Of a stretch of 64,000 bases of DNA, positions 1-5,989 are shown in pieces. The translations under genes were made by a program, and so were the position numbers. The notes beneath the pieces were generated by a model. The model had not been told where the DNA came from. It did no database searches and worked only from the letters and a program-made list of their open reading frames with translations. Source of the stretch: Paracoccus albicereus (GTDB lineage Bacteria; Pseudomonadota; Alphaproteobacteria; Rhodobacterales; Rhodobacteraceae); NCBI RefSeq assembly GCF_024359525.1, contig NZ_JAKZEU010000002.1, positions 1,034,393 through 1,098,392 of the forward strand, given 5' to 3'. Numbering within the stretch: position 1 is the stretch's first letter; every line of letters starts with the position of its first letter.

Positions 1-272
1 GAGCCTTGCTCGGCTTCCGACCCCGCGGATGCCGCACCGGCGTCGGACATCGACGCACCGCTTGCCTGGTGTCCTTCACCGTAACCCGTGATGAAATATA
101 GGGCGCCGGGGATAAGCGCCGTGTCCATCGCGATGATCTCGGCGCAGGTCACGGTATCCGGGCTCTTTTCGCCGCTCGCTCCGGCGGTCGTGTCTGTCGA
201 TTGCGCGAACGCGGTGCCTGCAAGCAACGTGCAAAGCGCCGACGTGGACAGGATTTTGATCGTCGATGTCAT
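1..272 (-). CDS. HdeA/HdeB-like periplasmic protein (partial)
   Basis: This gene runs off the left edge; 90 codons are visible. It starts at an ATG preceded by GGAGG at good spacing. Residues 1-23 form a signal peptide ending in an AFA-Q type cleavage site. After the cut, a Cys-containing segment (DTVTCAEIIAMD) followed by a hydrophobic stretch ending in GYGEG resembles the HdeA/HdeB acid-stress chaperone family, which protects periplasmic proteins at low pH. A Ser/Ala/Gly-rich stretch follows and the rest is outside the window. An EcfG-like promoter lies about 30 bases upstream. The family call is from pattern recognition only. Confidence 0.6.
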   Translation of the reverse strand, partial: MTSTIKILSTSALCTLLAGTAFAQSTDTTAGASGEKSPDTVTCAEIIAMDTALIPGALYFITGYGEGHQASGASMSDAGAASAGSEAEQG

Positions 273-302
273 GAAACATCCTCCGCTTGAGACAGCCGGA
301 AG

Positions 303-327
303 AATGGTCCGCAACGAGAAATGTTCC
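303..327 (-). promoter_or_regulatory. EcfG-type promoter candidate upstream of hdeA-like gene
   Basis: On the minus strand GGAAC (323-327) is followed after 16 bases by CATT (303-306), against the alphaproteobacterial general-stress consensus GGAAC-N16/17-CGTT. The -35 is exact and the -10 differs at one base. The predicted start of transcription is about 25 bases before the ATG at 272. Confidence 0.5.
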
Positions 328-443
328 TGCATGAGGTGGAAATCGTCTTCTTCACGGGGATCGGCATTTCGAAATGTTTCGCAGGATCATTTCATCGTTC
401 CGCGGGTTAGCCCTGCTGACAACATGAATGCAGGAGGCCGGAC

Positions 444-1208
444 ATGGGCCGCTTCACAGGCAAAACAGCAATCATCACGGGCGCGAGTTCAGGCATCGGC
501 GAGGCGACGGCGCGACTTTTGGCAGCGGAGGGTGCGAACGTGGTTTTGGCCTCGCGTACCCGAAGCGAACTCCAGCGTGTCGCATCGAATCTGGATGGCG
601 ACGCCAGCCTGATCCAGGTCACCGATGTCAGTGTTGAGGGTGAGGTTCAGGCGCTGATCGACGCGTCTATCGAGCGTTTCGGGCAGATCGACGTTCTCGT
701 GAACAACGCCGGGGTCGCCGTGCAGGGCGACATCACCGAAATCAGCACCGAGGATTATCGCAAGGTTACCGGTACGATCATTGACGGGACCTTTTTCGCT
801 TGTCGCGCAGCCCTTCCTCACTTGGTCAAGACGGGCGGCGCGGTGGTCAACACCTCCTCTGTGTCGGGGTTGGGCGGTGACTGGGGGATGAGCGTCTACA
901 ATCTGGCCAAAGGCGCGATCAGCAACCTGACCCGCGCGCTGGCACTGGATTACGGTCAGCGTGGCGTTCGCATCAACGCCGTCGCCCCGACATTAACGCG
1001 GACCGGCATGACCAAGGACATGTTCGACGATTCCCGTCTGCTTGATCAGTTCATGGACCGCATTCCGATGGACCGTCCCGGCGAGCCCGAAGATATCGCC
1101 GCCGCCATTGCCTATCTCGCGTCACAGGACGCGCGGTTCGTGACAGGTGTCATCCTGCCCGTCGATGGCGGTCTGATGGCGTCGAACGGACAACCGAAAC
1201 AGGCCTGA
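444..1208 (+). CDS. SDR family oxidoreductase
   Basis: A 254-residue classical short-chain dehydrogenase/reductase. The NAD(P) motif TGASSGIG is at residues 12-19, NNAG begins at residue 87, a catalytic Ser lies near 137, and the YxxxK pair is Y152/K156. The C-terminal GGLMASNG segment is also typical. An AGGAGG-like site precedes the ATG. The substrate cannot be read from sequence; Asp/Glu absence after the second strand (an SR pair follows) hints at NADP preference. It is probably co-transcribed with the small membrane protein that follows 30 bases later. No clear EcfG site was found upstream. Confidence 0.9.
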   Translation: MGRFTGKTAIITGASSGIGEATARLLAAEGANVVLASRTRSELQRVASNLDGDASLIQVTDVSVEGEVQALIDASIERFGQIDVLVNNAGVAVQGDITEISTEDYRKVTGTIIDGTFFACRAALPHLVKTGGAVVNTSSVSGLGGDWGMSVYNLAKGAISNLTRALALDYGQRGVRINAVAPTLTRTGMTKDMFDDSRLLDQFMDRIPMDRPGEPEDIAAAIAYLASQDARFVTGVILPVDGGLMASNGQPKQA

Positions 1209-1226
1209 AACAGGCCTGAAACAGGC
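1196..1226 (+). repeat. 11-bp tandem repeat over SDR stop codon
   Basis: The unit GAAACAGGCCT occurs at 1196-1206 and 1207-1217, followed by a partial third copy, GAAACAGGC, at 1218-1226. The array spans the stop codon of the SDR gene and reaches to the ribosome binding site of the next gene. It looks like slippage. Confidence 0.9.
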
Positions 1227-1238
1227 GAGGATCCTATC

Positions 1239-1547
1239 ATGGCTGAACCGACGAAACCCAATACCGGCGCGCTGCGAGAGGCCATTGATTCAGGTCGCAC
1301 GGCGGACAAGGTCGATCACCGGGACCCCGCCTCTGCCCCGCTGGGAACGGATGACGAGGCGTCCGGCCATCCCAACTCGCCCGAACAGGTCGAACGGGCG
1401 ATGGAGCAGGAAGTCGTCTCCGAGACGTCTGATGAACCGAAGGAGGATCTGGACGATCAGGTGCGGGACGATCCGCGGAAGTTCTTCGTCTTCATCGGTC
1501 TTGTCGCAATCGCCGCGATCGGTGTCGTCCTCGTCGCGATCCTCTAA
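1239..1547 (+). CDS. small tail-anchored membrane protein, unknown function
   Basis: A 102-residue protein with a long acidic, hydrophilic and probably disordered N-terminal part (about residues 1-80) and one C-terminal membrane segment (residues about 83-101, FVFIGLVAIAAIGVVLVAI) ending directly at the C-terminus. It has no signal peptide, so a tail-anchored topology with the acidic domain in the cytoplasm is likely. A GCGAGG-type ribosome site precedes the ATG. It follows the SDR gene at 30 bases and converges with the DUF421 gene. I do not recognise a family. Confidence 0.75.
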   Translation: MAEPTKPNTGALREAIDSGRTADKVDHRDPASAPLGTDDEASGHPNSPEQVERAMEQEVVSETSDEPKEDLDDQVRDDPRKFFVFIGLVAIAAIGVVLVAIL

Positions 1548-1565
1548 GCGCGCCGATCATTTCGC

Positions 1566-2078
1566 TCACGCGTCCAGGCATGGCCGCGCCTCGGCAGGCT
1601 TGGACGCATCTGCCGGAAGATCGCTTTTCCGGATGACGCTCATCTTCGCATCGGATTCCAAAATCACCCACTTGACCGAGTCCAGATCGAGGCAACCTGC
1701 CTGACGCGCGGCACTGAGGATCTCGGACCGTGTGACGCGCTCGCGGCGCATCGAGTCCTCGCAGAATGTGCCATTTTCGACGAGGATCGCCGGATCGGCG
1801 CGAATGAGATCCGAAAATCGGTTCGATCGTGTCGATATTTTCGTCACGACCCACTGCAGGCCCAACAGCACAGCGATGGCGGTCAGTGCCTGAAGGACAC
1901 CGACATCCTTCAACAGCGCCCCCGACGACATGATCGAGCCGATCGAGACGGTGACGACCCAGTCAAAATTGTTCATCTGCGAAGTCGAGCGCTTACCGGA
2001 CAGCCGGATGAGCACGACGATTGCGATATACATGGCTGCCGCCGACAATGCGACGTTCACCAGAAGCTCGATCTGCAT
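1566..2078 (-). CDS. DUF421 (YetF-like) membrane protein
   Basis: A 170-residue protein. Residues 5-80 hold three hydrophobic helices, including the family-typical RLSGKRSTSQMNNFDWVV segment. The C-terminal half is a soluble domain with the pattern PAILVENG, then a helix and an L-D-S-V-KWVILESD strand, as in DUF421/YetF proteins of stress regulons. I chose the ATG at 2078 (AAGGA upstream) over an in-frame start ten codons earlier. A perfect EcfG-like promoter lies about 335 bases upstream, leaving a long leader with a stem-loop. Confidence 0.85.
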   Translation of the reverse strand: MQIELLVNVALSAAAMYIAIVVLIRLSGKRSTSQMNNFDWVVTVSIGSIMSSGALLKDVGVLQALTAIAVLLGLQWVVTKISTRSNRFSDLIRADPAILVENGTFCEDSMRRERVTRSEILSAARQAGCLDLDSVKWVILESDAKMSVIRKSDLPADASKPAEARPCLDA

Positions 2079-2088
2079 GGAGGTCCTT

Positions 2089-2232
2089 TCAGTAGAGTGG
2101 CTCACCATCTCGCTGAGACCTTTCTCTCAGCGATGACAGCGTGGTCACGGCGAGGCGATTTTTGCCATGGCGCATTCGACATGCCATGAGGGAAAAGCAT
2201 GCCAGGAGAGCGAATGCGCCGCAAACCGCCAT
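2089..2232 (-). CDS. possible 47-aa small membrane protein
   Basis: An ORF of 47 codons lies between an EcfG-like promoter and the DUF421 gene, ending 10 bases before the DUF421 start. It has a hydrophobic Ala/Cys/Leu-rich N-terminus (AVCGAFALLACFSLMAC) and a basic tail. The ribosome site is weak and the frame is open much further upstream, so it may be non-coding leader. Confidence 0.25.
   Translation of the reverse strand: MAVCGAFALLACFSLMACRMRHGKNRLAVTTLSSLRERSQRDGEPLY
2110..2133. other. 9-bp perfect stem-loop in DUF421 leader
   Basis: TCGCTGAGA (2110-2118) and TCTCAGCGA (2125-2133) are perfect inverted repeats around a 6-base loop. It lies about 30 bases upstream of the DUF421 start, so it could act in the mRNA leader or be a protein binding site. 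Confidence 0.6.
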
Positions 2233-2413
2233 GTCGCCGTGACCCACCGTCCGTCCCGAAACCCAGCCAGGACGAAACAGATACGGGCAAGAATGACGGA
2301 CTGCGGAAAGTCGGACCACCAGCGGTCTCAGAGACGCTGCAGATGTTTCGACATCGGTCAACCGACGATCAACCGCAGGCCGTTGAAAATGGTTTAAGGG
2401 TTGTGGGTCATTG

Positions 2414-2438
2414 AACGGCCGGCTCGCCCATATGTTCC
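2414..2438 (-). promoter_or_regulatory. EcfG-type promoter, exact consensus
   Basis: On the minus strand GGAAC (2434-2438) is followed after exactly 16 bases by CGTT (2414-2417), an exact match to GGAAC-N16-CGTT. It would drive leftward transcription into the small ORF and DUF421 gene. Confidence 0.7.
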
Positions 2439-2491
2439 CGCGGTGACACGTGAAATTCGAAAGCGACCGCCAAGCGCAAGGCCGTTGATCG

Positions 2492-2516
2492 GGAACATTT
2501 CGGCAGGTCGTCAGTT
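2492..2516 (+). promoter_or_regulatory. EcfG-type promoter candidate for Crp-family gene
   Basis: GGAAC (2492-2496) is followed after 17 bases by GTT (2514-2516). It faces the Crp-family gene, whose start is about 130 bases downstream, and is divergent from the site at 2414-2438. Confidence 0.5.
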
Positions 2517-2653
2517 TTCGCGCTGCGTCGGAAAGGCTTCGGCGACGAGGTTGAGCGGTTTCAGCGCCAAGACGCTGATCGCTCACCGTAAAGTCGACCC
2601 AGCCTCGGCCGAGCATCTAAAGCGCCTCTGATAACGGCAAGACCGAGACAGCC

Positions 2654-3439
2654 ATGGACAAGATCGAACCCAAAGACGCCTATCCGGACATATTCACCCC
2701 GGCAGAAAGCCAGTATCTGATGGCGCTGCAATCCGGATCACTGACCTTCGGTCCGCGAAAACCCATCGTCCAGGCCTATCGTCCGACGCATCAGTCGCTT
2801 TACCTCAGTGAAGGCTTCGTGGCACGTTACCGCAAGGACCGGTTCGGACGGCGGCAGTTCCTGTCCCAGCAGATCCCGGGGGATATGATCGATCTTCCCG
2901 GCTATTATCTGGGACGGCTGGACCATGACATCGAATCCATCAACAGCGTCACGGTGCTTCCGACCGAGCATCATAAGATTGCCGATCTTCGCGACAGCCA
3001 TCCGGACCTTTACGACAAGCTGTGGCGCGTCGCGATGATGGATGCCGCGATCATTCGTTACGGCATGTTCCGGCTTGGCCGCCTCATGGGACGCGCGAAG
3101 GTCGCAAACTTCCTGAGCGAGATGATGGTTCGCCTGTTCGCCCGGGGCCTGTGCGGGCCGGACGGGTTCGACATGCCGCTGAGCCAGGTCGATCTGTCAG
3201 AAGCCTGCGGCATCACATCCGTCCACGCCAACCGCATGCTGGGCGAGTTGCGTGAGGAGAATGTTTGCACCTGGGTGTCGGGGCGTGTTCACGTTCCGAA
3301 TTTTGCTGCGCTGCTGAAAGCTGGCCATTTCGAGTGGGATTACCTCTATCTGCCTGAAGACATCGACGCGGCGCTGAGAGAGATGACCGGAGCGGCCCCA
3401 CCGCCAGGACGAAACCGCCGCGGCTGTGCGGCGGGATAA
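2654..3439 (+). CDS. Crp/Fnr family transcriptional regulator
   Basis: A 261-residue regulator. The N-terminal half has the cyclic-nucleotide-binding-like jelly roll (pattern LYLSEGFVARYR and QQIPGDMIDLPGYY, residues about 55-85), followed by a long dimer helix and a C-terminal winged helix (MPLSQVDLSEACGITSVHAN, then RMLGELREE, residues about 174-204). No N-terminal Cys cluster is present, so it is not an Fe-S Fnr sensor. The C-terminus extends about 30 residues beyond the usual family end. Such regulators with a weak effector pocket are common in stress loci. It converges on the ecfG gene with 54 bases between. Confidence 0.88.
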   Translation: MDKIEPKDAYPDIFTPAESQYLMALQSGSLTFGPRKPIVQAYRPTHQSLYLSEGFVARYRKDRFGRRQFLSQQIPGDMIDLPGYYLGRLDHDIESINSVTVLPTEHHKIADLRDSHPDLYDKLWRVAMMDAAIIRYGMFRLGRLMGRAKVANFLSEMMVRLFARGLCGPDGFDMPLSQVDLSEACGITSVHANRMLGELREENVCTWVSGRVHVPNFAALLKAGHFEWDYLYLPEDIDAALREMTGAAPPPGRNRRGCAAG

Positions 3440-3493
3440 GGGTGCCCGACCTGACCGGCACGTCCAGTCACGTCCTGAGTTCGGGGCGCCTTG

Positions 3494-3967
3494 CTAGAAT
3501 TCGAGTTCCAGCTCCATCCGAAGGATGCTGCGCGCACGATTCATGCGGCTCTTGATCGTGCCGATATCACAATCCAGCAGTTCTGCGGCGTCGATATAGC
3601 TCACCCCCAGCGCGCCAACCAACACGATCGTCTCGCGGTAATGGGCCGGCATCTTGTCGAGCACGCCGCGAACTTCCAGCGCCATCATGTGCCACTCTTG
3701 GCCCGGACCGACGCTGACACGCTCGGACGCGCAATCGGTGCTTCCTGTCCTTTCACGTGCCGATTTTCGGCATTGGGTGAAGAACAGGTTGCGCATGATC
3801 TTGAACATCCAGGCGCGAAGATTCGTACCCGGCTTGTATTGATGTGCATATTCAATCGCCCGAAGCAGCGTTTCCTGAACGAGATCTTCGGCATCAGACC
3901 TATTTCGGCATAATACCCGCGAATAGGCGCGTAGGGACGGAATATGGCTCAGAATGTCGTCTGACAT
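3494..3967 (-). CDS. ecfG: EcfG-like general stress sigma factor
   Basis: A 157-residue ECF sigma factor. Region 2 (residues about 8-65) has DAEDLVQETLLRA and the segment PGTNLRAWMFKIMRNLF, which is typical of the EcfG (ECF15) group. Region 4 (residues about 95-150) has PAHYRETIVLVGALGVSYIDAAE followed by the DNA-reading helix GTIKSRMNRAR. In alphaproteobacteria EcfG directs the general stress response and is held by the anti-sigma factor NepR, which is released by phosphorylated PhyR. A NepR-like gene lies just upstream on the same strand; no phyR is in the window. The many EcfG-type promoters nearby fit this call. Confidence 0.85.
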   Translation of the reverse strand: MSDDILSHIPSLRAYSRVLCRNRSDAEDLVQETLLRAIEYAHQYKPGTNLRAWMFKIMRNLFFTQCRKSARERTGSTDCASERVSVGPGQEWHMMALEVRGVLDKMPAHYRETIVLVGALGVSYIDAAELLDCDIGTIKSRMNRARSILRMELELEF

Positions 3968-4060
3968 GGCTCCCCCTTTGGAGCCACACTAAACATGCCT
4001 TTGCCGCAGTTAATACGGTTGAGACAGTAACAAATATCAGGGAACCAAAAGCAAAATGGC

Positions 4061-4225
4061 TTAGGACTTGCCGTTCAGAGATGCTTTGTCCAGCGCAGCC
4101 TGCAAGGTTTTGGCCAAGACCTTCATCCGCTCGCTGACGGGTTCTGATCGAATCTCGTCCATCGTTCGAGACAAGGCCAATCCGATCTCGTGGTTATCTT
4201 TTTCGAAATGATGTTTCTCGGTCAT
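4061..4225 (-). CDS. nepR: NepR-like anti-sigma factor (54 aa)
   Basis: A 54-residue ORF with the same orientation as the sigma factor gene and 93 bases upstream of it. Residues 13-40 contain the pattern IGLALSRTMDEIRSEPVSER, which resembles the NepR core (IG..LR..YD....EP.P.R), followed by an amphipathic helix. NepR proteins are small, have two helices, and bind region 2/4 of EcfG until phospho-PhyR displaces them. The position beside ecfG supports the call. The usual second Pro of EPxPxR is Ser here, and the protein is at the short end of the family. The ribosome site is weak. Confidence 0.6.
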   Translation of the reverse strand: MTEKHHFEKDNHEIGLALSRTMDEIRSEPVSERMKVLAKTLQAALDKASLNGKS

Positions 4226-4337
4226 AGCGTTGATTTAGCGAAAAGCCGGCCTCGTTTGCAACTCGAACAAGAAGGTCGGGCGCGATGCTATTTTCACAAT
4301 GGTGTGTGTGCGGCGGACATGTTCAAACAGGATTTTG

Positions 4338-4360
4338 ACCGGGGCCGCCCGTGCCCCGGT
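4338..4360. terminator. GC-rich stem-loop after DUF892 gene
   Basis: ACCGGGGC (4338-4345) and GCCCCGGT (4353-4360) form a perfect 8-bp stem with a 7-base loop, 30 bases beyond the stop of the leftward DUF892 gene. There is no clean U-tract, so terminator function is inferred from position. Confidence 0.45.
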
Positions 4361-4390
4361 TTACAAGCGTCAGTCGGCGGCGTGATCCGT

Positions 4391-4891
4391 TCAGCCTGCG
4401 CGACGGTTGATCCGTTCCTGCGCAAGATCGTTCAGCGTCTGATCAGCGCCATACTCATCATCAAGGTTCTGACGCAGCAGGCTGGCCGCGTCGTCATACC
4501 CAAGCTCTTGCGCCCAGGCCACGAGTGTTCCGTAACGCGTGATCTCGTAATGCTCGACCGCCTGTGCCGAGGCGATGATCGCAGCATCAAGTACATCGCC
4601 CTCCTCAACCTCGCCTGCCAGATGATCGGCTTCCTCGATGATGCCGTCGATCGCCGGGCATTCGACGGCCTTGGCCTTTTCGCCGTGCAGGCTGAAGACC
4701 TCTTCCAACCGTTCGACGTGGGTCTCCGTTTCTCTCAGGTGCTTTTCCAGCCCTGACTTCAGTCGATCGTTCCGCGCATTCTCGATCATCTTCGGCAGGG
4801 ACTTCAGGATCTGCATTTCCGCGTAATATATGTCCTGAAGCTGGTGTGTATACAATTCGTCGAGCGAGCTGATATTCGTCATCATCGCCAT
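4391..4891 (-). CDS. DUF892 (YciE-like) ferritin-fold protein
   Basis: A 166-residue four-helix-bundle protein of the DUF892/YciE family. The N-terminal helix pattern LDELYTHQLQDIYYAEMQIL and the later AVEHYEITRYGTLVAWAQELG with spaced Glu/His residues match this ferritin-like group, whose members are general-stress induced. The metal role is not proven for the family. The start ATG at 4891 has GGAGA seven bases before it. It lies downstream of the BON gene in the same direction, with a strong stem-loop between them, so it may share the BON promoter. Confidence 0.9.
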   Translation of the reverse strand: MAMMTNISSLDELYTHQLQDIYYAEMQILKSLPKMIENARNDRLKSGLEKHLRETETHVERLEEVFSLHGEKAKAVECPAIDGIIEEADHLAGEVEEGDVLDAAIIASAQAVEHYEITRYGTLVAWAQELGYDDAASLLRQNLDDEYGADQTLNDLAQERINRRAG

Positions 4892-4913
4892 GTCGGTCTC
4901 CGTTCATGAGGGT

Positions 4914-4939
4914 GGTCCGGCCCGACGATGGGCCGGACC
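4914..4939. other. 10-bp perfect stem-loop between BON and DUF892 genes
   Basis: GGTCCGGCCC (4914-4923) and GGGCCGGACC (4930-4939) are perfect inverted repeats with a 6-base loop. The element fills most of the 55-base gap between the BON stop and the DUF892 start. Without a U-tract it may be a partial terminator or an mRNA stability element. Confidence 0.7.
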
Positions 4940-4946
4940 GTTCAGT

Positions 4947-5759
4947 TCAGCTGGACACCGTGCCGCCGGACCGGGACGCGCTGTCACCGGACGTCGAACC
5001 AGCACCCTGCGAATCCTTCGTGCGCAGATTGTTCTGGACATGCCTGACACCTGACACGGCATCGGCGCAGTCTTCGGCGCGACGCTTGTCCCGACGACTT
5101 TCGACATGCCCCGAAAGGGTCACCTCTGAATCGCTGACCTCGACCTCGATGTCGGAGGCATCGAGCGAGCCGTCGTCTGACAGGTGGTCGCAGACGTCCT
5201 CGCGGATCCGTTCGTCCGACCGCGCATAGCCCTTGGGTCCGCGACCGCGATGCTCCCCACTCTGGGAATTTCGGCCGACGCGGTCATTTCCTTGCCGACC
5301 ATCGTCCTGCCAAAGATGCGATCCGCGATACATGCCTTCGTAGTCGCCGCGGGTGCCGCCGTAGGATCCGGCCTGACGCATGTCGCCGCCGTCCCCGTAC
5401 TGGCCGATGTCAGCGCTGCCGTAGCGCGCCTCGTAGGATGATCCCATCCCGTAAACGTCGCGACCGCGGGAACGGTCGCCTCTGATGCCGAAGCGGTCCT
5501 CGCGACCGCCGCTCCAATCGTCCTGACCATAACCGGCGGACGAGCCGCGGCGCATGTCGTCGTCATAACCGCCGCTCGCGCCCTGACCGGACGCGTCGCC
5601 GAAGCGGCCTCCATCGCCGTATCCGACGTCATATCGATTGCCCGAGCGTCCACCGCGGTCGTCGTCATAGCCGTAGCCGCCCTGGCCGCGCGACCGTTGC
5701 CGGTCATCCTGCTGCATGCGTTGGTCCCAGTTGCGATCGTTTTCATCGTAGCGTGCCAT
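4947..5759 (-). CDS. BON-domain protein with long low-complexity N-terminus
   Basis: A 270-residue protein. Residues 1 to about 185 are low-complexity, rich in Gly, Arg, Asp, Tyr and Gln with repeated GYGxxD/GRxG patterns, probably disordered. Residues about 188-250 form a BON domain (pattern SDERIREDVCDHL, then DIEVEVSDSEVTLSGHVESR and AVSGVRHVQNNL). BON domains bind phospholipid or envelope surfaces. No signal peptide is seen. An EcfG-like promoter lies about 50 bases upstream, and the DUF892 gene follows. Similar SWFGD-rich BON proteins occur in alphaproteobacterial stress loci. The C-terminus is Ser/Gly-rich. Confidence 0.85.
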   Translation of the reverse strand: MARYDENDRNWDQRMQQDDRQRSRGQGGYGYDDDRGGRSGNRYDVGYGDGGRFGDASGQGASGGYDDDMRRGSSAGYGQDDWSGGREDRFGIRGDRSRGRDVYGMGSSYEARYGSADIGQYGDGGDMRQAGSYGGTRGDYEGMYRGSHLWQDDGRQGNDRVGRNSQSGEHRGRGPKGYARSDERIREDVCDHLSDDGSLDASDIEVEVSDSEVTLSGHVESRRDKRRAEDCADAVSGVRHVQNNLRTKDSQGAGSTSGDSASRSGGTVSS

Positions 5760-5804
5760 CGGGTCCTCCTGAATTGGCTGCCCTCCGAAGAGGTGCGGCG
5801 CGTA

Positions 5805-5829
5805 AACAGGCGTTCGGAGGAAATGTTCG
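5805..5829 (-). promoter_or_regulatory. EcfG-type promoter candidate for BON gene
   Basis: On the minus strand CGAAC (5825-5829) is followed after 17 bases by GTT (5805-5807). The first base differs from GGAAC. It continues ATTT after the -35, as do several other sites in the window, and sits about 45 bases from the BON start. Confidence 0.45.
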
Positions 5830-5989
5830 CGAGATTAACGATTATTTTGCCGTGTCCCTGACGGCTGTCACGACGGCCCCGTCCGGCTTCATGGCGGAAC
5901 CGGCGTGCAAAGTCGGCGCATGTCGGTATGATCGGACCAGCAATCCGCAGGATGAAGATCCTCAATCTCTCCCCGACAAGGACGGTTTC

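Larger units (their letters stand above)
2233..2653. other. intergenic region with divergent stress promoters
   Basis: This stretch separates the leftward DUF421 gene from the rightward Crp-family gene. It contains two EcfG-type promoter candidates facing away from each other and otherwise nothing I can support as coding. Long frames crossing it on the minus strand have no family features. Confidence 0.6.

Noticed and set aside
2089..2616. 175-codon open frame in the gap before the Crp-family gene
   Set aside because: It crosses two EcfG-type promoters and lacks motifs; only its last 47 codons are kept as a weak candidate.
5893..5925. GGAAC on the plus strand before the CheBR kinase as a stress promoter
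   Set aside because: No GTT-like -10 at 16 or 17 bases; CGCA is found instead.
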